This document shows, in pieces, positions 24,568-34,195 of a stretch of DNA of 60,921 nt. The position numbers and the translations under genes are program-made. Below the pieces are notes generated by a model. The model was not told where the DNA came from and did not search any database. It saw only the letters and a list, made by a program, of their open reading frames with translations. Position 1 is the stretch's first letter; each line of letters opens with the position of its first letter. Location of the stretch: positions 1 to 60,921 of the forward strand of contig DATBSP010000066.1 in NCBI GenBank assembly GCA_036559705.1, in the 5' to 3' direction. The stretch comes from Hyphomicrobium_A sp036559705. GTDB taxonomy: Bacteria > Pseudomonadota > Alphaproteobacteria > Rhizobiales > Hyphomicrobiaceae.

Positions 24568-27500
24568 CTACTTGCTGGGCAAGACGGTCAGTTTGCCCGC
24601 CGCCGAGCGGGCGTAACGCTCCGGGCGATACATGTCCTCGACCGTGGCTGCCGGATGGATGAACGCACCCGGGGTGACGGCGCGGACCATGTAGGCGACC
24701 GTTGCGGACGTGGCCGGGCCCTTGGTCACGGCCTGGCCGTCCGGCGTCGATTCCGCTTCCGGGCTCGCCTGCTCGGTGTTGCCGCTTGAGAAGTTGAAAG
24801 CGGCGACGAAGCGGTCGTCGCGGAACTCCGAGTGCTCGGGCTGCACGGTGGTCTTCAGCCAGTCGAGTGCCTTGACATCGCCGCTGTCGACGATGCGCGG
24901 GTTGTCGATCTCGAAGCCGGCGGGCAGCCGATCGACGAGCAGCACACGGCCGCCGGCATCCTTCGATTCAACCTTCACGACCGCGACAAGGCGCTCGTTC
25001 TGCTTGATCTGCGAAGACCCGCCGGTGGCGCTCTTGAGGTCTACCAGCTGGCCGTCGAGCGTGTAGTAGGTGCGCTCAATGGTGAAGCCCTTGGAGACGG
25101 GGGGCTCGGTCGTCAGCGAGGAGCCAATGACGCTGACCACGGCATCGACCGGTGCGGCGCCGTCGTTGGCGACGGTGAGCGGCGATTTCAGCAGCTCCTC
25201 CGCCGACATGGCGCGGTTGACCGCCCCGACGACCGGAGCGCCGTTGACGATCAGTTTCAGGTCGCGGCCTTCCTCGGCCAACGCGTTGGCGGCCAGCAGC
25301 ATCCACGCCTGCTCCTGCGTCGACGTATAGGTGCGCCCGACGTAGGCCTTGGCGATGACGTTGACGAGCTTCGGCGCTTCGACGCTCGTCACGCGCGTTT
25401 CCGAGGCGAGGGTGACGAGGGCGGCGCTGTCGCGCAGGTCGGAGCCGTAGTCGGCCCGATAGCCAAGACCCGTGGCATCCGGCACGCTGAGGCTGTCGAG
25501 CGCCGAGGCGAACGCAGCCTCGGCGCGTGTCTTGTCGCCCATCATGGCCAGCGCGGCACCGAGCTGGGCCTTGGCGAGCGGCGTCGAGAACCGGTCGAGA
25601 CGCGTGTCGGAGTAGTAGCGCAGGTCTCCGATCGGCGCGCGACCGTTGCGGGCGAGCACGTAGAGTGCATAGGCGCGATCCTCGCCGCCCTTCTGGAAGT
25701 CCTCGGCGTAGGCGATGAAGTTCTGCAGCCGGTCGAGCGCCTGGCTGAAACCCTGCGGGTTGACCGCGAAGCCTTGCTCCTTCGCACGCGTCAGGAAGTC
25801 GGTGACGTAGCCCGTCAGCCACAAGTCGGTGGCGTTGGGACCCCAGACACCGAAGGCGCCGCTGCTGTCCTGCATCTCGAATACGCGATCGACGGCCTTC
25901 TGCACGCGCACTTTGAGATCTTTGTCAGGCGCGATGCCGAGCTGAGCGGCGACGGCGTTGGCGTAGACCAGCGGCAGCGCGCGGCTCACCGTCTGCTCGG
26001 CGCATCCATAGGGATAGCGGTCGAGCGAGGTGAGCAGCGCCGGGATGTCGAGCGTCGCCGTCGGGCCGACACTAATAGAGACGCGCGTGCGGGACGCGAT
26101 CATGTCGCGCACGAGGTCGGGGCTGAGCGAGATGCTGCCGCCACCCTTCAGCGAGGCAACGGTCGTCCGCTTGAGATCGCCGGCCGGCGGCTTGACGTCG
26201 AACGTCAGGTGACGCTTGACGTCGATGCCGTCCGGGCCGGTGACGCGCACGTCGTAGTCGATGAGGCCGACATTGGTTGGCTTGACGGGGATGTGTTCGG
26301 AGCGCCGCTCGCCGGCCTTGAGATCGAGGTTCGCCGTGTGCGCGGCAGTCGCGCCGTTAAGCAGCTCGAGCTTGTAGGCGGCTTGCGGCCCTTCGACGTT
26401 TTGCACGGCGATGTCGAGGCGTGCCTCGTCGCCGAACGTCAGGAAACGCGGACCCGAGGCGGTCAGCGCCACCGCGTCGCGCACAATGACATCGCTCTGG
26501 CCGTGGCCGAGCTTGTCGGCGCTCCAGGCGACGGCCATGACGCGCACCGTGCCGTTGAAGTCGGGCACGTTGAAGTCGATGCTTGCGGTGCCGTCGGGGC
26601 CGACCGAGACGATGCCGGAGAACATGGCGACCGTCTCCTCGACCGGCGGGCTGCCCTGTAGAGCCTCCGCGCCGCCGTCACCGCCCGAGCGCAGCGTGCC
26701 GCGCTCGGCGCGCATGCCGTCGATGAGGCGGCCGTAGAAATCGCGGATTTCCAGGCCCATCCGCCGCTGCGCATAGAACCAGTTCTCCGGCGCCGGCGTC
26801 TGGAAGCGCGTCAGGTTGAGGATGCCGAGGTCGACGGCGGCGAGCGTGATGCGCGCCTCCTCGCCGGCTTGCAATCCACCGATCTTTACGGGGACGGTGA
26901 GGGTCGTGCCGGACTTGATCTTCTCCGGCGTGCCGAGCGCAACGTTGAGGGTGTTGGCGGCCTGGTCGAGACCCAGCCACTGCACGCCGATGGCGCGGCT
27001 CGGCATGCGCTTCAGGCTTTCGTCGAGCGGACGATAGAGCATGGCGGTGACGTAGGCGCCAGCGCCCCAACCCTCGCCCACCTTGACGTCGGCTTCGCCG
27101 CCGCCGTTGGGGACGTCGATCTCCTGCTGCGAGAGCAGGCCGTTCGACAGCACCGAGATGAGCGCCTTGCCGCCGTGCTTGGTGGCAATGCGCAGCTTGG
27201 CGGTCTCGCCCGGCTTGTAGCTGGCGCGGTCGAGGGCCACGTCGAGGATCTCCGGGCTCTCGGCTTCGCTGGCGGCCGTATACCAGCCGGCATTGAAGGT
27301 CGTGCTGACGGACGGGCCGCTCGGGTCGGCGGAGGTGATCTCGAGCTTGTAGCGTCCGTAGTCGACGGAGGCCTCGATCCTTGGGAAGGCGCCGGCGGCC
27401 GTTGCATTCAAGGCGCCGTCGGCGATCTTGCGGGTGAGCGTCACGGCCTCGTAGTTCCACTGGCCATCGCGGCGGTACCATTGCCAGTTAGTGTCGAGGC

Positions 27501-29880
27501 GATTGAGAACCCAGGTGAGCCCGTCGGCGGCGACGCGCTTGCCCTCGGCGTCGAGCACGACGACCTCGAACGATGCGGTCTGCTTCTCATCGAGGTCCGT
27601 GCCTTTGAACAGCGGCTTGATGCCCATGCGGGCCTGCTTCAGGTCGACCGGGATAGTGATGCTGCGCTCGATGGTGCGTCCGCCGGACTCGCGCAGGCGC
27701 AGGATGACATTGGCGTCGAGCGGCTTGGCAGTCTGCGTGACGGGCGGCAACGTAATGGCAACCTGGGCGATGCCTTCCGCATCGGTACTGGTCGCGGCGT
27801 CCAGCGCCTTGCGCACCGGCTCAATCGTCTCGTCGGCCTGACCGAACTGGAATCCGGGGTAGCCGGCAACGTCCTTGGTCGAGGGCTTCACGACGATGTC
27901 GCCTTCGATGGCGAGGTCGGCGGCCGGCGGGCCGTAAAGGTAGCGCCCGGTAGCCTTGATGGTCTGCGTCTCCTGCGGCGACAACGCAGCCGACGGCGGC
28001 TCGAGCTTGAGGTCGAGGCGCTCGGGGACGAAGTCCTCGACCAGGAACGACACTTGCGTGATCGGATCCTTGTCGGGGTCGGTGTGCAGCTTGGCGCGCC
28101 ACGTGCCCGTCTGCGAGGAGGCGGCAAGCGGCAGGGTGATGTCGCGGCCGCCGAGGCCGCGGTCCTTCAACGCGTAGCGGGAATGCTCAACGCCGTCGGG
28201 GCGCGTGACGATCAGCGTCACCGGCAGGCTGGCAGCCTTGCCGGCGGCATCACGCACCAGGGCAGCGATGTGCACGTCCTCGCCGGGGCGATACACGCCG
28301 CGCTCCGTGTAGACGAAGCCGTCGAGCGGGCCCGGCGTCTCGCGGCCCTTGACGCCGCGGTCGGTCAGGTCGAAGGCGCCCGAGGTGAGATCGAGGAAGG
28401 CGTATTCACCGGTCGGGCTTTCGGCCACGAGCATGGCCGGCTGCAGGCCGCCTTCACCGCGGGCGAGGCCGCCATCGAACTTGGCGTAGCCGCGCGCATC
28501 GGTCTTCGCGGTGCCGAGCACCTCGTTGTTGCGGGCGATCAACTTAACGTTGACGTCGGCCGACGGGTTGGTGTCGGCCAGCGAGCGCACGAAGGCGTGC
28601 ACGCCGTCATCGCCCGAGAAGGCGGTGAGGCCGAGGTCGGAGACGATGAACCACTGCGTCGCCTCGGTATTGTAGTCCTCGCGCGACTTCTGTGATGGCT
28701 TGGCGATTATCACGTAAACGCCCGGCTTCAAAGCGCCGACCGCGTCGGTGACTGGCAGCGCCGTGGTGATCTCCTCGTTCAGCTTCTGCGGCACGTCCAT
28801 CGAGCCGGTGAAGATCTTTTCGCCCGTGCGCGACTTGATCTGCTCGAGCTCATAGCTCTGCAACTGACGTTGGAAGTCGCCGCTCTCCAGCGCGCCGACG
28901 AGGTTCCGGTCGCCGATGCGGAAGACCTCGACCTCGACCTTCGCGGTGTTGATGGAGGCGAGGGGAATGCCCTGTTGGCCGCGGCTCGGCAGTACGTACG
29001 ATTTGCCCGAGAAGCGCACGAAAGGTTTGCGGTCGGGAACGTAGACGGCGATCTCGATGGTCTTCGGCAGATCCTCTTCGACCGCCGACGGCAGGCCGGC
29101 GCGGACCTGCACCTGGTAGCGTTGGCCGTGGCTAAGGCCGTCGATGCACAGCTGCTCGTTCTCGGCCGAGACGCTCTGCGGATCCTTGCCGTCGACGGAG
29201 ACGAACTTGGCGAAGTCGACCTGGCCGCGGGCGAGGCTCTCGGAGAACTGCAGGCAAAGGCGCGGCGCCGCCATTTCCGCTTCCGCTTTGTAGTCGGTCA
29301 TGCGGAAGCCGTGCTCGGAACGCAGCTTGTCGTAGGTTTCCCGCACGGCGCCGTTGTCGGCGAGGGCAAGGCTGATCTTCAGGGCGTCGATGGCCGGACG
29401 CCAGTAGGAGCGCCGTTGCAACGCGTCGCCGAGCACGGCGAGAGAGCGGGCTTTCTGCGGATCGCCCTCAGCACGCTCGTAAGCGATGTAGGCCGCGCCG
29501 GAGGCGTTTACCGGCAGATCGTAGCGCTCGCTATCTTTGTTGGCGTCGGGAGTGATGGCAAGCAGCGAGCGCGCAAGGCCGATCCAGGCGTCGGCGTCGC
29601 GGCCGTCGGCGACAACGGCGCCCGCAAAATTGCGCGAAGCGGCGCGTGGATCGACACGCAGCATGCGCTCGCCGTCACGGCGCAGCTCGGCGGCAGGACG
29701 GCCGGAGTGCTTCCAGTTCGATTTGAGGTACGCCTCGTAGCGGGCCGCGTCCTCCTTGACGCCCTGGTGGGCGAAGGGATGCACCGCTTGAGATTGCTGC
29801 TGCTGCGCCATGGCGGGCGCCAGCGGAAGGACAAGAATGAATGCAAGGAGAAGGCGCACGAGAAACGGCATGGTGGCCAC
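24568..29880 (-). CDS. bacterial alpha-2-macroglobulin family protein
   Basis: A very long exported protein (1770 residues; a start at the ATG 29871 gives 1767). The signal peptide is MPFLVRLLLAFILVLPLAPA then MAQQQ. Beta-sandwich MG domains fill the N-terminal two thirds, including YTERGVYRPGEDVHIAALVR, the macroglobulin block near 525. The bait-like region contains FYGRLIDGMRAERG. LDRYPYGCAEQTVSRALPL near 1290 holds the CxEQ thioester motif, so a thioester is predicted. Unlike many E. coli-type (YfhM) proteins there is no lipobox at the signal-peptide cleavage site. These proteins trap attacking proteases in the periplasm, and pairing with pbpC, which follows at 10 bases, suggests joint repair and defence of the envelope. 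Confidence 0.93.
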   Translation of the reverse strand: MATMPFLVRLLLAFILVLPLAPAMAQQQQSQAVHPFAHQGVKEDAARYEAYLKSNWKHSGRPAAELRRDGERMLRVDPRAASRNFAGAVVADGRDADAWIGLARSLLAITPDANKDSERYDLPVNASGAAYIAYERAEGDPQKARSLAVLGDALQRRSYWRPAIDALKISLALADNGAVRETYDKLRSEHGFRMTDYKAEAEMAAPRLCLQFSESLARGQVDFAKFVSVDGKDPQSVSAENEQLCIDGLSHGQRYQVQVRAGLPSAVEEDLPKTIEIAVYVPDRKPFVRFSGKSYVLPSRGQQGIPLASINTAKVEVEVFRIGDRNLVGALESGDFQRQLQSYELEQIKSRTGEKIFTGSMDVPQKLNEEITTALPVTDAVGALKPGVYVIIAKPSQKSREDYNTEATQWFIVSDLGLTAFSGDDGVHAFVRSLADTNPSADVNVKLIARNNEVLGTAKTDARGYAKFDGGLARGEGGLQPAMLVAESPTGEYAFLDLTSGAFDLTDRGVKGRETPGPLDGFVYTERGVYRPGEDVHIAALVRDAAGKAASLPVTLIVTRPDGVEHSRYALKDRGLGGRDITLPLAASSQTGTWRAKLHTDPDKDPITQVSFLVEDFVPERLDLKLEPPSAALSPQETQTIKATGRYLYGPPAADLAIEGDIVVKPSTKDVAGYPGFQFGQADETIEPVRKALDAATSTDAEGIAQVAITLPPVTQTAKPLDANVILRLRESGGRTIERSITIPVDLKQARMGIKPLFKGTDLDEKQTASFEVVVLDAEGKRVAADGLTWVLNRLDTNWQWYRRDGQWNYEAVTLTRKIADGALNATAAGAFPRIEASVDYGRYKLEITSADPSGPSVSTTFNAGWYTAASEAESPEILDVALDRASYKPGETAKLRIATKHGGKALISVLSNGLLSQQEIDVPNGGGEADVKVGEGWGAGAYVTAMLYRPLDESLKRMPSRAIGVQWLGLDQAANTLNVALGTPEKIKSGTTLTVPVKIGGLQAGEEARITLAAVDLGILNLTRFQTPAPENWFYAQRRMGLEIRDFYGRLIDGMRAERGTLRSGGDGGAEALQGSPPVEETVAMFSGIVSVGPDGTASIDFNVPDFNGTVRVMAVAWSADKLGHGQSDVIVRDAVALTASGPRFLTFGDEARLDIAVQNVEGPQAAYKLELLNGATAAHTANLDLKAGERRSEHIPVKPTNVGLIDYDVRVTGPDGIDVKRHLTFDVKPPAGDLKRTTVASLKGGGSISLSPDLVRDMIASRTRVSISVGPTATLDIPALLTSLDRYPYGCAEQTVSRALPLVYANAVAAQLGIAPDKDLKVRVQKAVDRVFEMQDSSGAFGVWGPNATDLWLTGYVTDFLTRAKEQGFAVNPQGFSQALDRLQNFIAYAEDFQKGGEDRAYALYVLARNGRAPIGDLRYYSDTRLDRFSTPLAKAQLGAALAMMGDKTRAEAAFASALDSLSVPDATGLGYRADYGSDLRDSAALVTLASETRVTSVEAPKLVNVIAKAYVGRTYTSTQEQAWMLLAANALAEEGRDLKLIVNGAPVVGAVNRAMSAEELLKSPLTVANDGAAPVDAVVSVIGSSLTTEPPVSKGFTIERTYYTLDGQLVDLKSATGGSSQIKQNERLVAVVKVESKDAGGRVLLVDRLPAGFEIDNPRIVDSGDVKALDWLKTTVQPEHSEFRDDRFVAAFNFSSGNTEQASPEAESTPDGQAVTKGPATSATVAYMVRAVTPGAFIHPAATVEDMYRPERYARSAAGKLTVLPSK

Positions 29881-30039
29881 CCTGAAGGTCTGAGCCGAAG
29901 CGATCCAAATGCATTATCGGCAATGGACATGTCGCGGTGAAGGCGATCAGGGTCCAACGGGCATAGGACGGCGATAAGGGCTGACTTATCGCTCGTTTCC
30001 GCCCGTTGCGCTCGCTTGCATCCATGCCGTAAATGCGAA

Positions 30040-30067
30040 CGAGGCCGGCGCGTGTGCACCAGCCTCG
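30040..30067. terminator. hairpin between the alpha-2-macroglobulin and upstream gene
   Basis: CGAGGC (30040-30045) pairs with GCCTCG (30062-30067), and further GG/CC pairing inside extends the stem. The loop is GC-rich. It sits downstream of the 30100-30681 gene (minus strand), where it could end transcription before the alpha-2-macroglobulin gene. No clear T run follows. Confidence 0.35.
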
Positions 30068-30099
30068 CGAGCATCGGTTTTTCGAAATTGAACGCGCCG

Positions 30100-30681
30100 T
30101 TATTGCCGGCGTAGACCGTCAGGAATGCCTTCGGCGGCAGCCTTTTCGGGCATCTGCGCCAAGGCAGCTGTGATGGGCGGCATCACATAAACCGGCAGGG
30201 TAGCGCGCCACAGGCTCTCGAACGAGCGGACTGCATGGGCACCGGTCTGGGTGCAGTTGGCGGCGAAGCGCTCAAGGGCGTCCCGCTTGCCGGGGTCGCG
30301 GCGCATGCTGTCGCCGACCCAAGTGCAGGTGGCGGTCAGCGTCAGCTGCTCGTGGGCAGCGAGCAAGCGCGGGTCGCGCGCCAAGCGGCACTCGCTTGGC
30401 ACCGAGAACGGTGCCAACAGATCTGCAGGCTTGGAAGAATCAACCTCGCTGAAGATGGCGCGCACGCGGATGCCCATGGCGGCAAGACGCGCGGCGTGCG
30501 AACGGAGCGCCTGAGCGACCGGGCTCTCGGGCGAGCGGGCGATCAGCAGGTAGCAGCCACCGGCGACGTTCATTCCATGCATCGCGCGGGCGTCAAGATC
30601 CTCGCCGATGAAGGCGGTCAGCTTAGAAACTTTCTCGGCAATGGACAGGCCATGGAGTAGTGAAGGCGTTTCAATTGACAT
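30100..30681 (-). CDS. conserved-looking soluble protein, unknown
   Basis: A 193-residue protein from the ATG at 30681 (MSIETPSLLHGLSIAEKVSK); upstream frame residues are probably untranslated. It contains CYLLIARSPESPVAQALRSH, MGIRVRAIFSEVDSSKPADL, ECRLARDPRLLAAHEQL and WVGDSMRRDPGKRDALERFA. The middle part looks like an alpha/beta domain (a short strand, a helix, then VRAIFSEVD), somewhat like phospholipase-D-like or Rossmann fragments, but no catalytic motif was recognised. No signal peptide. It stands alone between two unrelated genes on the same strand. Function unknown. Confidence 0.7.
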   Translation of the reverse strand: MSIETPSLLHGLSIAEKVSKLTAFIGEDLDARAMHGMNVAGGCYLLIARSPESPVAQALRSHAARLAAMGIRVRAIFSEVDSSKPADLLAPFSVPSECRLARDPRLLAAHEQLTLTATCTWVGDSMRRDPGKRDALERFAANCTQTGAHAVRSFESLWRATLPVYVMPPITAALAQMPEKAAAEGIPDGLRRQ

Positions 30682-30831
30682 GACCGTAGTCCCCGTTGTT
30701 GCCCGAGTTCGACGCGCGAGACATGTCACACCCGGGGTTGTTGCTGTTGCCGGCCATTAAACTGTCATTTCGGTTAAGCAAGTGTTGCGGAGCGCCTCGT
30801 CGCGAGTACTTCCTAATGCTCCGACAACGGC

Positions 30832-33432
30832 TTACTCCACCATCCTGCGGAGGACGCGTGGCGGTTCGAAGTCCGAGCCATCCAATTCCTGTGGGGCAGA
30901 TTGATCGGACAGCAGGATCGCCTGCGTTTCCGCTGCCGCGATCGCCGGCACAGCGGCAGCGGGTGGCAGTTCGGCCAGCGTTTCCGCCTCGATGCGCAGC
31001 GCGCCGCCGCTGAGTTTCTTCAACGCTTCGGGCAGCGAGGCTTCGCTCACTGGAATTTGGAACGTTGCCGTCTCGCGACGCAGTTCGACGCCAATGGTCG
31101 GACGCGGCTCGCCCGCTTCGGTCTCACTCTCGCCGGCCAGGGCGGTGGCGATCCGCTCGGCGAAGGTGGAAGCGGCGCGCGGCGCCGCTATCGCCTGCAC
31201 GGGTGCGGGAAATGGCACGACGACGGTCTCGTCATCGGCGCCGGCCGGGGCGGTGCGCGCCGTGTTGCTGTTGGCGTGGCCGGGCGCGTCATCCTCCAGA
31301 TCGCGGTAGGTCGTGAACTCGGCCTCGGCGAGCCCTGCATAGGAGCCGAAGCGCTGGCGAAAGGAATGGTCGGCCGTCGCTTCCCCCGTACGGGTCACGG
31401 GCTCGCGCCGGCGCTCGTCCGTCGCCCCCACGTTAAGGGAGTGGCGCCCGCGGGTCGCCGGCTCGTGCACGGCACCCGGACGATGCTTGAACACGCTCGG
31501 GCGCGTCCGCCGGCGCACCATGAGGTCGGGATCGAGACCCGGTAGCTTCGTGGCTGCGGTCTTCTTGTCGGAAAGCGAGCGCTCGAACTCGGCGCGCACT
31601 TCCGCGACCTCCTCGACGGTGGATGCCACCTGCTGCTGGCGGCGGCGTTCCGCTTCGATACGCCCGGCGGCACCCATGACAGCGCCGAGGATCATCTCCG
31701 GCCACGCTCCGTTCTTGAAGGCATAGATGCGGAAGGCGGGACGCTCCTCGCCCTTGCGATCGGCAATGAACATGGCCATCAGCGCGCGCGCGGCACGCGG
31801 CACCGGCGCGATGTGGGTTTCGCGATAGCACTCGATGAACTTTGATCCCTGGCGGGTCAGTTTGCGGCGGGCGACGAGACCCGGCGCGATCTTCCACGGG
31901 CGCGTCAGCACGCCTTGACCCTCGAGTGCGTAACACAGATTGGCCAGCGCCTGCGCATCGCGGCGCAGCTGCTCGCGTTGCGGATGTCCGCGCGGGGCGT
32001 TGAGCGGCACGGCGACATAGTAGCCACCGCCCGATTCGAAGATCACCTCGCGGAACACGTCGAACGTGCGCCGCATCTCCTCGTGGTTATGGATCTCGGA
32101 AAAACGCGACAGGATTGGGAACACGGGGCCGCGCTCGGCCTCGATCATGCTCTGGCGCGTGGCAACGAAGCGGTTCATCGGCCGCCCGATGGAGACGAGC
32201 AGCAGGCACAGGTCGACGAACACGGCGACGCCGAGCGGGATGTAGTCGCGCTTCGATAGGCCGACGGCCTCGCTGCTGAGCGCGTGCAGCGCGGCGGGAT
32301 TGTCGATCGACTGCACGGCCCGCTGCTGCAATTGGCGCAGCTCGTCGGCCGATGGCGGCAATTCGAACGACAAGAGGCCGAAGAACGTCGCCGTGAGGCG
32401 GCGGAAAGCCTCGATGGTGGCTTCCGAGCCTTCGACCGCGGCGATCTCCGGCTTCTCGAGGTTGGGAAGCTGGTCGATGGCCGCTACGACGCCACGCAGG
32501 GCGACCTGGATCTGTGCGTCGGGGCAGGCGATGGACTTGCCGTGGCCGTCGTCGATGGTGGTGCGCTGGGCGCGATCCGCCAGGTCGGTACGGATCTGGC
32601 GTAGCTGTGGATCGGTGCGGAAAGCGTTGAAGCCGGTGACCGTCATGTCGAGGCGGCGCCCGAGCGAGCGCATAAACTCGTTGCGCGTACCGGTCGCGGC
32701 ATCGATGGTGGAAGCGTCGTTGGCGACGATCTTGGCGAGCTCGGCGTCGAGCGCGCCCATGTCGCCCTTGATGGCGGCCACGCGGCCTTTGACGAACTCG
32801 GAGGCGAAATTGAAGCGGGCGGCGTCCTCATCGCGCATCTTGCGGCGCGGTCCATCGCCTGGTGATGAATTGGGGCACGACGTGCCCTTGCTGCGCTCGA
32901 GCTCGGCTTTAGAGGTCGACATGGCCGAGAGCTGCACGAGCGTCGCCTGCAACTGCTCGAGGCGCGTCGAGGCGCCATGCAACGAAGATTGCACCTGGCC
33001 GACGGCGCTTTCCGCCGAGCGGGCTGCCTCCGAGCGGCTTTCCAGCACCTTCCAGTAGAAGCCGAAGCCGAATCCGATGGAGATAATCGATAAGAACACG
33101 TAGCCGAACACGTACGAGAGCCGGGTGAACCAGTCGATGGGTGAGAACATCTGATCGAGCAGCCAGACAACCATGGTCATCAGCATGGCGACGGAAAAGC
33201 CAATGATCAGCTTATGCACAATCGGCAGCGAGCCCATGTTGGACTCGATCAGCTCGAGCATGCCGACGTAGGTGGCGACCCACGACAGGCCGGCTAGGCC
33301 GACGATCAAAAACAGCTTCTTGTAGTCGCGCTGGGGCGGATCCGGCTCGCTCCAATCAGCCGGCGCCTCGAGGCCGAAGCCGCCGGTGGTAGACCTCGTG
33401 CGCGACCATGGCGCGCCCGTCCTTAACGACAT
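30832..33432 (-). CDS. large membrane/coiled-coil protein, unknown
   Basis: An 866-residue protein when started at the ATG 33432, which has GAGCAGGTCACTC before it. The frame is open to 33636, but the added part looks non-coding. Three membrane helices near the N-terminus (KLFLIVGLAGLSWVATYVGM, IIGFSVAMLMTMVVWLLDQM, LSYVFGYVFLSIISIGFGFG) precede a coiled coil (SRLE-type heptads, about 125-180) and a long helical domain. A fourth helix, IPLGVAVFVDLCLLLVSIG, lies near 400. The C-terminal half is soluble, with a region resembling a folded domain (VFPILSRFSEIHNHEEMRRT) and then a disordered Ala/Pro tail. I do not recognise the family. It might scaffold a cell-envelope process. Confidence 0.8.
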   Translation of the reverse strand: MSLRTGAPWSRTRSTTGGFGLEAPADWSEPDPPQRDYKKLFLIVGLAGLSWVATYVGMLELIESNMGSLPIVHKLIIGFSVAMLMTMVVWLLDQMFSPIDWFTRLSYVFGYVFLSIISIGFGFGFYWKVLESRSEAARSAESAVGQVQSSLHGASTRLEQLQATLVQLSAMSTSKAELERSKGTSCPNSSPGDGPRRKMRDEDAARFNFASEFVKGRVAAIKGDMGALDAELAKIVANDASTIDAATGTRNEFMRSLGRRLDMTVTGFNAFRTDPQLRQIRTDLADRAQRTTIDDGHGKSIACPDAQIQVALRGVVAAIDQLPNLEKPEIAAVEGSEATIEAFRRLTATFFGLLSFELPPSADELRQLQQRAVQSIDNPAALHALSSEAVGLSKRDYIPLGVAVFVDLCLLLVSIGRPMNRFVATRQSMIEAERGPVFPILSRFSEIHNHEEMRRTFDVFREVIFESGGGYYVAVPLNAPRGHPQREQLRRDAQALANLCYALEGQGVLTRPWKIAPGLVARRKLTRQGSKFIECYRETHIAPVPRAARALMAMFIADRKGEERPAFRIYAFKNGAWPEMILGAVMGAAGRIEAERRRQQQVASTVEEVAEVRAEFERSLSDKKTAATKLPGLDPDLMVRRRTRPSVFKHRPGAVHEPATRGRHSLNVGATDERRREPVTRTGEATADHSFRQRFGSYAGLAEAEFTTYRDLEDDAPGHANSNTARTAPAGADDETVVVPFPAPVQAIAAPRAASTFAERIATALAGESETEAGEPRPTIGVELRRETATFQIPVSEASLPEALKKLSGGALRIEAETLAELPPAAAVPAIAAAETQAILLSDQSAPQELDGSDFEPPRVLRRMVE

Positions 33433-33749
33433 GAGTGACCTGCTCAACCAATCGGCGCACAGATGGTCGTCGACCCGCGACGCGCTTTGCGTACGGGACG
33501 CCCACCACCGAATGCGCGAAACGCCTCTTTCGCTGTTCAGTGTCTTCCGTCGTGCCGGAAAGTGATCCAACGCTTTGGTAGGCGCGGTTTTTGTCGCCAG
33601 TACGGCGCCTCGGTGGCCAAAGCCCGCCACGCACAACGCGACATGTGCGCGGAACTATCAAAATAAATCGGCGATGGAAATTCATCGCGTGACGCGCGGG
33701 AAGTGCGACGCGCGTCGACGGCTGCGTGACGCTGTGATCGAGAGGCGGC
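33433..33749. other. 317-base stretch without a convincing gene
   Basis: Between the start of the large membrane protein gene and the end of the ribbon-helix-helix gene. It presumably holds the promoter of the former. Short frames on both strands show neither a ribosome site nor protein-like composition. No strong hairpin was noticed. Confidence 0.5.
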
Positions 33750-33974
33750 CTACGACTCGGCTTCCGAGTCCCTGCCGATCACGCCGAAATCTTCCGAGCG
33801 GCGGGACCGGTCGGTGTCCTTGCCAAGCTCTGCCTGTAATCCGCGACGCAACAGCTCGCGAATCGCAGCTGCGCGGCTCGGCATGCGGCGCTTGAACCGC
33901 CAATCATCGATGGCGGCCAGCTCGTCCTCGTCCAGCATGATTTGAAGGCGTGTTTCGCGAGACAGACCATTCAT
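33750..33974 (-). CDS. orphan ribbon-helix-helix (CopG/Arc-like) protein
   Basis: A 74-residue protein from the ATG at 33974 (a GTG at 33986 is possible). The pattern RLQIMLDEDELAAIDDWRFK, RRMPSRAAAIRELLRRGLQA is a ribbon-helix-helix: a short beta strand (RLQIML), helix 1 (DEDELAAIDDWR) and helix 2 (SRAAAIRELLRRGL). Such dimers bind DNA through the strand and often act as antitoxins or autoregulators. No toxin-sized gene is seen next to it on the same strand, so it is an orphan. AT-rich direct repeats lie just upstream and may be its operator. Charged tail (DTDRSRRSEDFG). Confidence 0.8.
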   Translation of the reverse strand: MNGLSRETRLQIMLDEDELAAIDDWRFKRRMPSRAAAIRELLRRGLQAELGKDTDRSRRSEDFGVIGRDSEAES

Positions 33975-34001
33975 GGCGGGCCTCACTTGCTCCAGACGTT
34001 G

Positions 34002-34030
34002 AAGTTAGCCAATAATGGTAAGTTAGTTAG
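34002..34030. promoter_or_regulatory. direct repeats upstream of the RHH gene, possible operator
   Basis: AAGTTAG occurs at 34002-34008 and again at 34020-34026, followed at once by TTAG (34027-34030). The surroundings are far richer in AT than the neighbouring genes. The repeats lie about 30-55 bases upstream of the RHH start, where autoregulating RHH proteins usually bind. Inference from position. Confidence 0.35.
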
Positions 34031-34112
34031 ACGCGCCTTAGTCGTCAAGTGGGCCAAATACTCATTAGCAGCAATGATTGCCTGATACTCAAATTAGAAC
34101 CTTTGAAGTCAG

Positions 34113-34124
34113 GGGGTTAACCCC
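34113..34124. promoter_or_regulatory. 12-bp perfect palindrome GGGGTTAACCCC
   Basis: A perfect palindrome in the intergenic region, 71 bases upstream of the small gene at 34196. It could be an operator for a dimeric regulator. No second copy was noticed. Confidence 0.3.
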
Positions 34125-34195
34125 GTCCTTCGCGGATTTAAGCCGCAGCGTTGCGGGTCTATAATTTGGCTCAACCGCCCTTGGGAGCAGCACGC

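Noticed and set aside
24832..28695. Two plus-strand open frames of about 600 codons opposite the alpha-2-macroglobulin gene
   Set aside because: Low-complexity Arg/Ala/Gly/Asp sequence, no ribosome site, and the opposite strand has the macroglobulin thioester and MG blocks.
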